DNA of 13,953 nt from an uncultured Erysipelotrichaceae bacterium (GCA_934699415.1 CAKUWO010000029.1:1-13953); one strand, 5' to 3'; positions 1 through 6,826 are shown, numbered from the stretch's first letter. Program-made: numbers and translations. The notes: a model not told the origin generated them from the sequence alone.

Positions 1-435
1 ACTATTACCAGTAATACCTCTAATACCGTAATACATGAAAATGAGCTTTATTTCAAAGGCCATTAAGCCATATAAACCGGATGATAAACCACCGCTAATA
101 GAATATTCATTACCAATGAGACTAAATAAATTACCAACAATAATAGAGCCTATAAGTAGTAAGGCATATAATTCATGTGATAAATATCTTTCAAGAAAGG
201 TGCCCATGGCATATAAAGAATAGATATTAACTAATAAATGGGGCAAAGATAAATGAACAAAACCAGCACTTAAGATACGCCAGAAATCTTTTTTACTAGT
301 CAATGGCTTTCTTAAAGCTCCAGCTTTGTATAAAGCATAATCATAAGTATAATGTTTTGTTAAAGTATTAAAATAGATGAAATCAATAACAGCGATAATA
401 ATTGCTGTATAAGTAATATAGGGTATATTAGTCAT
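1..435 (-). CDS. Rhomboid-family intramembrane serine protease, C-terminal part missing (runs off the left edge)
   Basis: The ATG at 435 opens a frame that stays open to base 1, giving 145 residues. Seen: several hydrophobic segments and the rhomboid signature H-x4-H-x3-N (H61, H66, N70), the same spacing as H145/H150/N154 of E. coli GlpG. It is followed by a G-x-x-LER segment and the active-site motif G116-L-S118-S-G-L-Y-G-L, where S118 aligns with the nucleophile of the usual GxSG. The TM6 catalytic histidine would lie beyond the window, so activity cannot be confirmed. Known of the family: rhomboids cleave transmembrane substrates within the bilayer. The start overlaps the murE stop by eight bases and has no Shine-Dalgarno, so translation is probably coupled to murE. 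It is the third gene of the minus-strand unit. Oddity: the residue after the nucleophile is Ser rather than Gly. Confidence 0.85.
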   Translation of the reverse strand, partial: MTNIPYITYTAIIIAVIDFIYFNTLTKHYTYDYALYKAGALRKPLTSKKDFWRILSAGFVHLSLPHLLVNIYSLYAMGTFLERYLSHELYALLLIGSIIVGNLFSLIGNEYSISGGLSSGLYGLMAFEIKLIFMYYGIRGITGNS

Positions 436-1855
436 TTTTAAGTTTTTCTAGAATGGCTTTTTTAGCACATTCGATATCTCCGGGATATGGTACGTCAATA
501 CCGTTGATGACGTTTGATGTTTCGCTTCCTTTGCCAAGAATTAAGACAATATCGTTAGTTTGAGCCTTTAAAATAGCTTGTCTAATAGCTTCCTCACGAT
601 CCTCAATTACTTCATAATTGTTCAAGTCTTTGATATTCTCGCTCATATCTTTGGCAATATCACTTACTTTTTCATTACGTGGATCCTCAAGTGTCCAATA
701 AGCATAGGTTGAATTACGAGCAATATTTTCACCTACAAATTTACGCTTAATAGCATCTCTTCCGCCTGCTTGTCCGGATACAGTATAAATATTATGATGT
801 TTTAGCTTGTTGACGAAATTAAAAAGAGTCTTAACACCATTAGGTGTATGGGCATAATCAACGATAACGATAAAATCTTGACCACAATCAATATATTCCA
901 TACGACCGCTAACTTTTAATAATGGTATTTTTTTAATAATGTCTTCCATTTTATATCCTAAGCTTAAACATACAAGTATTGCTTCAGCTAAGTTATAGAC
1001 ATTAAAATCACCCGTTAATGGTGAAGTAATCTCATAGCTTTGATTATTATAAAGATAGGTTATTTCAGTTTTATGAGGGAAGATAGTATATGAAACAATA
1101 GCTAAAGTATTATCTTTATCTTTACCATAAGTTAAGACATTTTTAGATACTTCATAAAATTCCATGAAGTGAGCATCATCTTTATTAAGGATTGATGGTC
1201 CATCATTATTAATAAATAATTGCTTTTTACAATCGATATAATTAGTTAATGTTTTATGAGTATTTAAATGTTCACTAGTAAGATTTGAAATAGCAGCACA
1301 ACTAAATCTGAGGCCATCTAAGCGGTGATAATAGAAAGCTTCGGAAGATGTTTCTAAGGCAACATATTTAATGCCTTTTTCAATGAAAATAGAAAATTGT
1401 TTAATTAATTCATTTTTAGCAGGTGTAGTGTTGGGACTTTCAGCATAATACCCTTTACATGCAATACCATTAGTACCAATATAACCACAAATATCATTGC
1501 CTAATAAGGTTTGGATTATTGTGGAAGTTGAAGTTTTACCATCGGTACCAGTAATACCAATAATTTTGATTTTATTTTGAGGATAGTTATAGAAATGCGA
1601 GATGATTTCATCTTGTCTTTTATTAACATCATCAACATAAATAACAGGAACTGTTGTTTCAACTTTTTTAGATGCTACAATTGCAACTGCTCCTTTATCA
1701 ACTGCTTCTTTTATAAAGTCATGACGATCAACGGTTGCTCCTTTGATACATAAGAATAGTTCACCAGGATTTAAATCTTTAGTATTTGTAGCAATTCCTT
1801 TAATATCTGGATCTACAATACCGTGATAATTATTAAATAATTTAGATAATTTCAT
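428..1855 (-). CDS. murE: MurE: UDP-MurNAc-tripeptide ligase (third residue of the peptidoglycan stem)
   Basis: Cytoplasmic ATP-dependent ligase that adds the diamino acid to UDP-MurNAc-L-Ala-D-Glu. The 475 residues match the family length. Seen: N-terminal Mur domain, P-loop GTDGKTS at 103-109, NTTPA at 142-146, the LETSSEA segment near 168, a probable carbamylated lysine K210 in YIDCKKQLF, DYAHTPNG at 333-340, and a C-terminal domain with EDPR at 390-393 and GKGSE at 441-445. In E. coli the DNPR arginine and the last Glu of GKGHE contact meso-diaminopimelate; both residues are kept here, so DAP is favoured over lysine, but the motif is not canonical. The start at 1855 is preferred over an in-frame ATG at 1903, because only 1855 has a Shine-Dalgarno and the longer version would overlap the upstream gene. 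It follows that gene by 11 bases, so the two are probably cotranscribed. Confidence 0.96.
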   Translation of the reverse strand: MKLSKLFNNYHGIVDPDIKGIATNTKDLNPGELFLCIKGATVDRHDFIKEAVDKGAVAIVASKKVETTVPVIYVDDVNKRQDEIISHFYNYPQNKIKIIGITGTDGKTSTSTIIQTLLGNDICGYIGTNGIACKGYYAESPNTTPAKNELIKQFSIFIEKGIKYVALETSSEAFYYHRLDGLRFSCAAISNLTSEHLNTHKTLTNYIDCKKQLFINNDGPSILNKDDAHFMEFYEVSKNVLTYGKDKDNTLAIVSYTIFPHKTEITYLYNNQSYEITSPLTGDFNVYNLAEAILVCLSLGYKMEDIIKKIPLLKVSGRMEYIDCGQDFIVIVDYAHTPNGVKTLFNFVNKLKHHNIYTVSGQAGGRDAIKRKFVGENIARNSTYAYWTLEDPRNEKVSDIAKDMSENIKDLNNYEVIEDREEAIRQAILKAQTNDIVLILGKGSETSNVINGIDVPYPGDIECAKKAILEKLKND

Positions 1856-1860
1856 AAGTA

Positions 1861-1867
1861 ACCTCTC
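1861..1867 (-). promoter_or_regulatory. Ribosome binding site of murE
   Basis: GAGAGGT on the minus strand lies five bases before the ATG at 1855. It overlaps the TAG stop (1867-1869) of the upstream glycosyltransferase gene by one base. It decides the murE start against the in-frame ATG at 1903 and suggests coupled translation. Confidence 0.7.
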
Positions 1868-3663
1868 TATATCTTCTTGCCAAAATACCAACTTGGTAAC
1901 CATCTTAATAAGACAGTGGCATAGAAGTTGTTGGCCTTAAAACCTGATATAACAGGTAGGAAGACTATCATAAGCATAACACTTGAGATGATTAGAATTT
2001 TTGCGATTTTAATATTTCTTTTACTTGAATGATATTTAAAATAACCTGCAATCAACATAATGAGGAAGGGGATGCATGGATAGTAATGATAACTATATGC
2101 AGTTCTTGAAATAAAAATCCAAGGAATTAATAAAGATAAATAAGCTAATAATGGTAATAATAAGCGTAAATCTTTCTTTTTAAATAAATCTTTGATTGTT
2201 ATAACTAAAGCGAAAATACCAAATAGATTAATAGCTGGATTATTGAAACAAGAAATTGTTTGGATAATATCACCACTATATTTAACATAATACCAAATAG
2301 GCCTAATATTAAATAACCACATATACCATTTAGAACTATAAGGATGTGTGGAATTTAAATTTTTATGATAATTAAAAGCATAAATAATATAATCACTTAC
2401 CTGTTTTAAATAACTATATATGCTATCAGGTTTTTGAGAATCGATTCTAATACCTAAATAAGAAAGATAATAAATTATAATTGGCATTATGATAAAGAAT
2501 AAAAGACAAAAAAGAAATAATTTAATACTTTTTCTAATAATCTTAGAATCATCTTTATGATTTAAATAGTCATGATAGAAAAGATAGAAGAAATAGATAG
2601 CTAAAGCTAAAGAAGCATAAATAGCAGTCCATTTAACAGACCATGCGAAAGACATCATTAATGCACTTAAAAATAAATATCTTAAAGCTTTTTTAGGTTT
2701 TTCAAAATAAGAAGTAGTGCTATATTTATGCATAAATATAAACATCAAAAGGATAAATAATAGTGAAAATGGTTCGAGTGTTGCGATACGTCCAGTTGTA
2801 TAATGCATAAAATCGGCAGCAAATAAAATAGAAGCCAAAATAGCAGTCTTTTCATCTTTGAAATAAGCTAATACAAAATAATAAAAGATTGGATTCAAAA
2901 GTATCGATACCAAAGCACCCATAAAGCGATAGCTAAAAGGGTTAATACCAAATATATGCATTCCTAAGCTTATTAATCGTGTACCAAGTAAAGGATGAAC
3001 AGCAGTATATAAATGATAATTATTTAAAATCTCATAGGCATTACGCACATGATAAACTTCGTCAAAATAGCTTTCATATTGATAATCGTAATCATAATAA
3101 AGACTATCTTGCTCATCATTTAAATGAATAGCTAAAGGATCATTTGTAATAATTTCATACGCTAAAAATTGCTTAGTATTACTATCATATAAACCTAATT
3201 CATTAATAGCGCCATAACAATCATCAAAACTTATACGTAAATATTTATAGCCATTAATAGGCTCATCAAGATATTTCATATAATTATCTCTTTTAGATAT
3301 TCTTTTAATTAAGCTATAAGCTTTATTATCGTTTGAGCCTTCAATTAATAAATAACCAGTACCAAGTCTTTGATAACCATTAACTTCATCAGCTTCACCA
3401 GTAAATAATAAAAGATGATCAAATTGGCCATTACTTTTAATAATGAGATTGGTTTTTTCTTCGTTTAAATAAGGGATATGAGGCATTTTTAAAGAGCCTA
3501 AATGATAAAAAGTTATTAGAGCATAGATTATTGTTAAAGCGATGATAAAACAATACTTCTTTAAGATATTTTTTTGATAAAGAAAATAAAAACCATAAGC
3601 AATTATTAAAGATATTAATAATAAAAATAGAGGCTCTTTTAAACAGCTAATAAAACTATACAT
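1867..3663 (-). CDS. PMT-family (GT39-like) membrane glycosyltransferase with an inserted extracytoplasmic beta-rich domain
   Basis: Polytopic membrane protein, 598 residues from this start, resembling phospholipid-carrier-dependent glycosyltransferases (protein O-mannosyltransferase type). Family members move a sugar from a polyprenyl phosphate to an acceptor outside the membrane. Seen: two N-terminal hydrophobic segments (about 11-29 and 36-53), then a hydrophilic stretch of about 60-190 with a discoidin-like pattern (YKYLRISFDD near 139-148, NELGLYD near 154-160). Then comes the catalytic-type acidic pair D201-E202 (FDEVYH), HPLLG at 223-227 and many further membrane helices. A segment THPYSSKWYMW...RPIWYY resembles the conserved lumenal motif of bacterial members. 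Start: the in-frame ATG at 3690 has no Shine-Dalgarno. The ATG at 3663 also has none, but has TATACT six bases upstream, a leaderless arrangement also seen at other genes here. Substrate and acceptor are unknown. It heads the minus-strand unit with murE and the rhomboid. Confidence 0.82.
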   Translation of the reverse strand: MYSFISCLKEPLFLLLISLIIAYGFYFLYQKNILKKYCFIIALTIIYALITFYHLGSLKMPHIPYLNEEKTNLIIKSNGQFDHLLLFTGEADEVNGYQRLGTGYLLIEGSNDNKAYSLIKRISKRDNYMKYLDEPINGYKYLRISFDDCYGAINELGLYDSNTKQFLAYEIITNDPLAIHLNDEQDSLYYDYDYQYESYFDEVYHVRNAYEILNNYHLYTAVHPLLGTRLISLGMHIFGINPFSYRFMGALVSILLNPIFYYFVLAYFKDEKTAILASILFAADFMHYTTGRIATLEPFSLLFILLMFIFMHKYSTTSYFEKPKKALRYLFLSALMMSFAWSVKWTAIYASLALAIYFFYLFYHDYLNHKDDSKIIRKSIKLFLFCLLFFIIMPIIIYYLSYLGIRIDSQKPDSIYSYLKQVSDYIIYAFNYHKNLNSTHPYSSKWYMWLFNIRPIWYYVKYSGDIIQTISCFNNPAINLFGIFALVITIKDLFKKKDLRLLLPLLAYLSLLIPWIFISRTAYSYHYYPCIPFLIMLIAGYFKYHSSKRNIKIAKILIISSVMLMIVFLPVISGFKANNFYATVLLRWLPSWYFGKKI

Positions 3664-3669
3664 GTATCT

Positions 3670-3675
3670 AGTATA
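3670..3675 (-). promoter_or_regulatory. -10 element of a probable leaderless promoter for the PMT-type gene
   Basis: TATACT on the minus strand, then six bases (AGATAC), then ATG at 3663. Transcription would start at or next to the ATG. No good -35 is visible at 16-18 bases. The same -10/N6/ATG geometry occurs at 4407, 5584 and 6047. Confidence 0.45.
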
Positions 3676-3696
3676 AGACAAAGAAGTCATTATTTG

Positions 3697-3705
3697 TGAT
3701 AGGAT
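3697..3705 (+). promoter_or_regulatory. Possible extended -10 promoter for the thioredoxin-fold lipoprotein
   Basis: TGA-TAGGAT has the TGn extension and four of six bases of TATAAT. A start near 3712 would leave a short leader carrying the strong ribosome binding site AAGGAGG (3718-3724). It lies within about 30 bases of the divergent minus-strand -10, so the two promoters would overlap. No -35 is evident. Confidence 0.35.
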
Positions 3706-3731
3706 GAATAGGTGACAAGGAGGAAATAATA

Positions 3732-4361
3732 ATGAAAAAATTAGCTTTAGTTCTTCTACTTACTTTATCTTTAGTAGGATGTAATAAAAAACCAGTAATT
3801 AATGATGATATAGACAAAAAAGATGAAATTGAAATTGTAGATAAAGAAAATGAAGAAGATTCGCCTGTAATTAGCAATGTCGATATTAAAACCACTCTTG
3901 TTGATATGAGTGCTTATGACAATATGTCTAGTACTAAACATAATTTTAAAGAAGTAAATTTATTTGATGTTTATGATTTTATTGAAAAAGGTGGATCAGG
4001 TATTTTCTATTTAGGATACACATCTTGCCATAATTGTAGGACCGCTGTTCAATATATCAATCAAGCAGCAGAAGAAATGGGTGTAACGGTTTATTATATT
4101 AATATTGACCGTGAAGATTATCATGTAGCTGATAATAAAGATGTCTATAATGAAGTTGTTGAGAAATTAAATCCAATATTAGGCAAAGATGCAACTGGTG
4201 AAAAGGGTATCTTTACTCCAGATGTTTTCCAAGTAATCAATGGTGAGTTTGGCGATTACTTTGTAGGATTAACTGATGATTTTGATGCTTCTCCTGAAAA
4301 GACTGAAAAATTAGTTGATGTCTATAAAAATTTAATGAAACCATTTAAAAAAGTCGCATGA
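3732..4361 (+). CDS. Thioredoxin-fold lipoprotein with a CHNC redox motif
   Basis: Predicted lipoprotein of 209 residues: a type II signal peptide with lipobox LVGC, C17 being the lipidated cysteine, then an acidic linker to about residue 45. The core is thioredoxin-like: a hydrophobic strand GIFYLGY (90-96), a CxxC redox pair C99-H-N-C102, an amphipathic helix, the strand VTVYYINID (118-126) and FTPDVF with the expected cis-proline P163. It resembles bacteriocin-transport-accessory and thioredoxin-like proteins, so a role in thiol-disulfide exchange at the outer membrane face is inferred; the partner is unknown. There is no CcdA- or ResA-type neighbour here. A strong Shine-Dalgarno AAGGAGG supports the start. 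It has its own terminator, whose hairpin includes the last codons and the stop, so it looks monocistronic. It is divergent from the PMT-type gene. Confidence 0.87.
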   Translation: MKKLALVLLLTLSLVGCNKKPVINDDIDKKDEIEIVDKENEEDSPVISNVDIKTTLVDMSAYDNMSSTKHNFKEVNLFDVYDFIEKGGSGIFYLGYTSCHNCRTAVQYINQAAEEMGVTVYYINIDREDYHVADNKDVYNEVVEKLNPILGKDATGEKGIFTPDVFQVINGEFGDYFVGLTDDFDASPEKTEKLVDVYKNLMKPFKKVA

Positions 4362-4372
4362 GCGGCTTTTTT
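4347..4372 (+). terminator. Intrinsic terminator with the stop codon in its loop
   Basis: An 11-base stem (AAAAAAGTCGC at 4347-4357 with GCGGCTTTTTT at 4362-4372, one T-G wobble) has a four-base loop ATGA holding the TGA stop. The stem ends in a T run on this strand and, because of the A run, also on the other, so it could work in both directions. Confidence 0.85.
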
Positions 4373-4394
4373 AGGATTTATTTAATCTTACGGC

Positions 4395-4400
4395 AATAAT
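4395..4400 (+). promoter_or_regulatory. -10-like element of a probable leaderless promoter (SAF-domain gene)
   Basis: AATAAT, one mismatch from TATAAT, lies exactly six bases before ATG 4407. No Shine-Dalgarno is present (the bases between are AATTTG) and no convincing -35 is seen. The preceding terminator means this gene needs its own promoter. Confidence 0.4.
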
Positions 4401-4406
4401 AATTTG

Positions 4407-5099
4407 ATGAAAAAGAAATTAATTATTATTTTATCGATATTATTATTTATCTTATTTGAAGTGGCTTATTATCTTTTTCTTTTAGATAAAATGAAAATGG
4501 TCAAAGTTCCTGTAACAACTCATCTATTGAGGCAAAGAACTGATATTAGTGAAGATGATTATAAATTAATTAAAGTACCATCATTTTTAATAAGTGATGA
4601 AATTGTTAGTGATATTAAAGAATTAGATGGCAAGACAATTAAAAATCTATCTTCTTTAGCTAATCATAGTTTCTTTTATAAATCCCTATTAGAAGAAAAG
4701 AAAACAACAAGAGATTGGCCTTTATCTTTATTAGAAGATGATGAAGTAGCTTATGATATTTTTTTAAATGATATAAAAGCTAATAGTGCTATCTTGATAC
4801 CAGGAATTAATATTGATTTATATTTAACTACTGAAAAACCGGTAGATAGTGCTTTATTATTCTCTAATGTCCCAATTATTGCAGCTTATGATGATAATGG
4901 TTCTTCACTTGAGATATATCGTGAGAATAAAGCTTATATCATTACTGTCGCTATTAAAGAAAAAGATGTTCCATTATTAAACAAAATGTTTCTTTTAGGC
5001 AAAGTATCTATAACAGCTTCTAAAGATGCTTATAAACAAAAAAGAGCTACTCTAAAAGAAAATAGTAATCTTTATGAATTGGTTAAAGATGATAAATAA
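4407..5099 (+). CDS. Membrane-anchored SAF-domain protein, CpaB/RcpC-like
   Basis: 230 residues. Seen: one N-terminal signal anchor (about 4-26), leaving the rest outside the cytoplasm. Next is a SAF-like segment at about 31-95 with the usual run: VKVPV, I-S-E-D-D-Y, VPSFLISDEIVSDIKELDGKTIKNL, then a leucine-rich end KSLLEE. A second domain (about 103-205) begins DWPLSLLEDDEVAYDI and includes SAILIPGINIDLYL, the pattern of the RcpC/CpaB domain of Flp/Tad pilus assembly proteins. Known of the family: CpaB proteins act in type IVb pilus biogenesis, while other SAF proteins bind sugars or sialic acid. No tad/cpa genes lie nearby, so the role is open. The start is ATG 4407; a TTG one codon earlier is possible, and neither has a Shine-Dalgarno. 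It converges on the next gene with a 28-base overlap. Confidence 0.68.
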   Translation: MKKKLIIILSILLFILFEVAYYLFLLDKMKMVKVPVTTHLLRQRTDISEDDYKLIKVPSFLISDEIVSDIKELDGKTIKNLSSLANHSFFYKSLLEEKKTTRDWPLSLLEDDEVAYDIFLNDIKANSAILIPGINIDLYLTTEKPVDSALLFSNVPIIAAYDDNGSSLEIYRENKAYIITVAIKEKDVPLLNKMFLLGKVSITASKDAYKQKRATLKENSNLYELVKDDK

Positions 5100-5584
5100 G
5101 TTTCAATTTCTTTTTCATTATGTAAAGTAATAAATTTATTAGCATATTTATTTTTGATATTTTGATACTTTTTTTGCCACTTTTTACTACGACCTTCAAA
5201 TAATATCCAATAAATAAAAGAAAGATTTAAAGAGTCATAACAACCTAAAGGTAAATCATCTCTTTGTGTATTATGATAAATAAGAGCTCTTTTAATAGCT
5301 CTTTTAAAACATATAAAACGATTAAAATCTAAAAAGATGATTAAATCAGCTTCTTCATAACGTCTATAATCATTTAACGCATGGAAGTTGCCCTCAATAA
5401 TCCATTTATCATGTTTCATGAATTCATTAACAATATATTTTGCTTCTTTAAGTTCTCTTTTTTGCCAATTAGCTTTAAATTGAACTTGATCCATATGAAG
5501 TAAAGGCATATTTAATATCGAACTTATTTTTTTCGCAAGTGAACTCTTGCCGGATGCGGTATATCCGATAATGCATATTTTCAT
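5072..5584 (-). CDS. P-loop nucleotide kinase of the adenylate kinase/FlaR (topology modulation) type
   Basis: Cytoplasmic P-loop protein of 170 residues, a normal length for this group. Seen: Walker A GYTASGKSS at 7-15 directly after the first strand, LHMDQVQF (29-36) with D32 as in the shikimate/adenylate-kinase-like substrate site, W-Q-K-R, KWIIEGNFH, LIIFLDF, and an arginine-rich lid segment followed by RDDLPLGCYDSL. This order is typical of the family annotated as DNA topology modulation protein FlaR; the biochemical substrate of that family is not settled, so none is assigned. The gene is on the minus strand, divergent from the VanZ-like gene by 29 bases and converging on the SAF-domain gene. 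A TAGACA/TAAAAT promoter ends six bases before the ATG and no properly spaced ribosome binding site exists, so the message may be leaderless. Confidence 0.83.
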   Translation of the reverse strand: MKICIIGYTASGKSSLAKKISSILNMPLLHMDQVQFKANWQKRELKEAKYIVNEFMKHDKWIIEGNFHALNDYRRYEEADLIIFLDFNRFICFKRAIKRALIYHNTQRDDLPLGCYDSLNLSFIYWILFEGRSKKWQKKYQNIKNKYANKFITLHNEKEIETYLSSLTNS

Positions 5585-5590
5585 CTTCTT

Positions 5591-5620
5591 ATTTTAGAAA
5601 GGAAAAGATACTTATGTCTA
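5591..5620 (-). promoter_or_regulatory. Promoter of the P-loop kinase gene, probably giving a leaderless message
   Basis: Minus strand: -35 TAGACA (5620-5615), an 18-base spacer, -10 TAAAAT (5596-5591), then AAGAAG and ATG at 5584. Each hexamer is one mismatch from consensus. The -35 overlaps the start codon of the divergent VanZ-like gene (5614). Confidence 0.55.
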
Positions 5621-6021
5621 GTAAAAAACTTTTTTGGGGTTTGTTAACTTTATTGTGGTGTTTTATAATTTTTTCTTTTTCTTCGCAAAGTGGTGTTAGT
5701 TCGCAAAAACTTTCAGATTCTTTAGTACCAATTATTTTATTAAATAAATTTCCTTTTTTAGGTATTTTAATTCGTAAGACAGCACATTTTATGGAATATG
5801 CGATTTTATTCTTTTTAGCAGCTAATTACTTTAAAGAATTTAATAATCCTAAATATTTATTTATAGCTTTATTATTTTCGATTTTATGTGCTTTTTTTGA
5901 TGAATTTCATCAATTATTTGTCGATGGAAGAAGTGGCCAAATTAAAGATGTTTTGATTGATTCGATGGGAGCTTTTGTAACTTTATTGATATTAAGAAAC
6001 ATAAGGGTAATATCTAAGTAA
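5614..6021 (+). CDS. VanZ-like membrane protein
   Basis: Small integral membrane protein, 135 residues, with about four hydrophobic segments (near 6-22, 36-52, 58-72, 82-98, plus a weaker one at 117-128). Seen VanZ-family hallmarks: SFSSQSG near 21-27, IRKTAHFMEYAIL at 53-65 (R54, K55, H58, E61), FDEFHQLFVDGRSGQIKD at 95-112 and VLIDSMGA at 113-120. VanZ of the Tn1546 vancomycin element lowers teicoplanin susceptibility, but most chromosomal VanZ-like proteins have no known activity, so resistance should not be inferred. The start has AAAGGA (5599-5603 region) about ten bases upstream. The promoter region is shared with the divergent kinase gene. It ends 25 bases before the next lipoprotein gene, which has its own -10. 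Confidence 0.86.
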   Translation: MSSKKLFWGLLTLLWCFIIFSFSSQSGVSSQKLSDSLVPIILLNKFPFLGILIRKTAHFMEYAILFFLAANYFKEFNNPKYLFIALLFSILCAFFDEFHQLFVDGRSGQIKDVLIDSMGAFVTLLILRNIRVISK

Positions 6022-6031
6022 GCTTCTTTTG

Positions 6032-6040
6032 TGTTAGAAT
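6032..6040 (+). promoter_or_regulatory. Extended -10 promoter, probably leaderless, for the acidic-tail lipoprotein
   Basis: TGT-TAGAAT, an extended -10 with one mismatch in the hexamer, is followed by six bases (TGATAC) and the ATG at 6047. There is no Shine-Dalgarno. The same nine bases occur at 8837-8845, where the gene does have a leader. Confidence 0.55.
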
Positions 6041-6046
6041 TGATAC

Positions 6047-6826
6047 ATGAAAAGAACCTTTCTTTTAATTTTTTTGTGCTTAATTTTAGTAAGTTGTGCA
6101 TCTGTTCCAACCAATGCTACATACGATGAAACAGTAGCATCTTTTGAAAATGATAAAAATTATTATCCTTTAAATGTTCGCTCAAATTATTATTCTTACC
6201 ATTTACCGGCAGATATGCATATCAAAGAATCTAATGGTAGTTCATCAGTTTTAGTTTATGATCGTAACCCAATTCTAATTAATCTTAATTTAATTGATAT
6301 TTTAAATGTTGATAGTGATGATTTTAATAATGAATCAGGGTTTTATAGCAATGATAAATTAATTTATTCTAAAAGTGGTACTTTCCTTTTAAGAGATAAT
6401 AGTCATGAGCGTTATGAAGTTGAGATTTATCAATTAGAAAATGATGCATTTGTAATGTTATATACATCTGCTTTACGTTTATATGGCTATTCAAGACTTG
6501 AAAATAGTAATGATATCTTAGATCGTTTATTCCTAATCGCTAAAAATGCTATTGTTGATAAAGCCTTAGTATTAAATGATTTCGATAATACAATTACCAT
6601 TGATTACGAAAAGAAACAAGTTAACTTATTTGAAATTGTAATACCTAAAACTGGTTATTTAGGGGACATGTTAGTGGATGGAAAGGGTAATCCATCCGAT
6701 GAAAATAATACTAATAACGAATCAAATAATGAGCCTGAGGAAGATTCTTCTAATACTGAAACAGAGAATCGAGAAACTGATATAAATCAAGAAACTGAAA
6801 ATATTGACGAGGAGAACAATCAATGA
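6047..6826 (+). CDS. Lipoprotein of unknown function with a disordered acidic C-terminal tail
   Basis: 259 residues; no family recognised. Seen: a type II signal peptide (MKR, hydrophobic 4-14, lipobox LVSC with C17 as lipid site). A globular middle part of about 25-210 looks alpha/beta, with segments such as DAFVMLYTSALRLYGYSRL and ITIDYEKKQVNLFEIVIP. The last roughly 46 residues (from about 214) are almost only Asn, Glu, Asp, Ser and Thr, so disordered and strongly acidic. The protein should sit on the outer membrane face with the tail reaching into the wall. The stop overlaps the next ATG (ATGA at 6823-6826), and a two-base gap then leads to murC, so this protein heads a three-gene unit with a muropeptide ligase. 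A link to wall synthesis is inferred from position only. Confidence 0.85.
   Translation: MKRTFLLIFLCLILVSCASVPTNATYDETVASFENDKNYYPLNVRSNYYSYHLPADMHIKESNGSSSVLVYDRNPILINLNLIDILNVDSDDFNNESGFYSNDKLIYSKSGTFLLRDNSHERYEVEIYQLENDAFVMLYTSALRLYGYSRLENSNDILDRLFLIAKNAIVDKALVLNDFDNTITIDYEKKQVNLFEIVIPKTGYLGDMLVDGKGNPSDENNTNNESNNEPEEDSSNTETENRETDINQETENIDEENNQ

Noticed and set aside
1856..1903. Longer murE with start at 1903
   Set aside because: It would overlap the upstream gene by 37 bases, lacks a ribosome site, and MurE homology begins at the MKLSKLF start at 1855.
4359..4361. UGA read as Trp (Mycoplasma code)
   Set aside because: UGA falls at natural gene ends (4359-4361 in the terminator loop, 6824-6826 in the ATGA overlap), and Trp codons in the real genes are UGG.
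5614..6021. Glycopeptide resistance gene
   Set aside because: VanZ-like chromosomal genes are widespread; no vanHAX, vanR/S or transposon is present.
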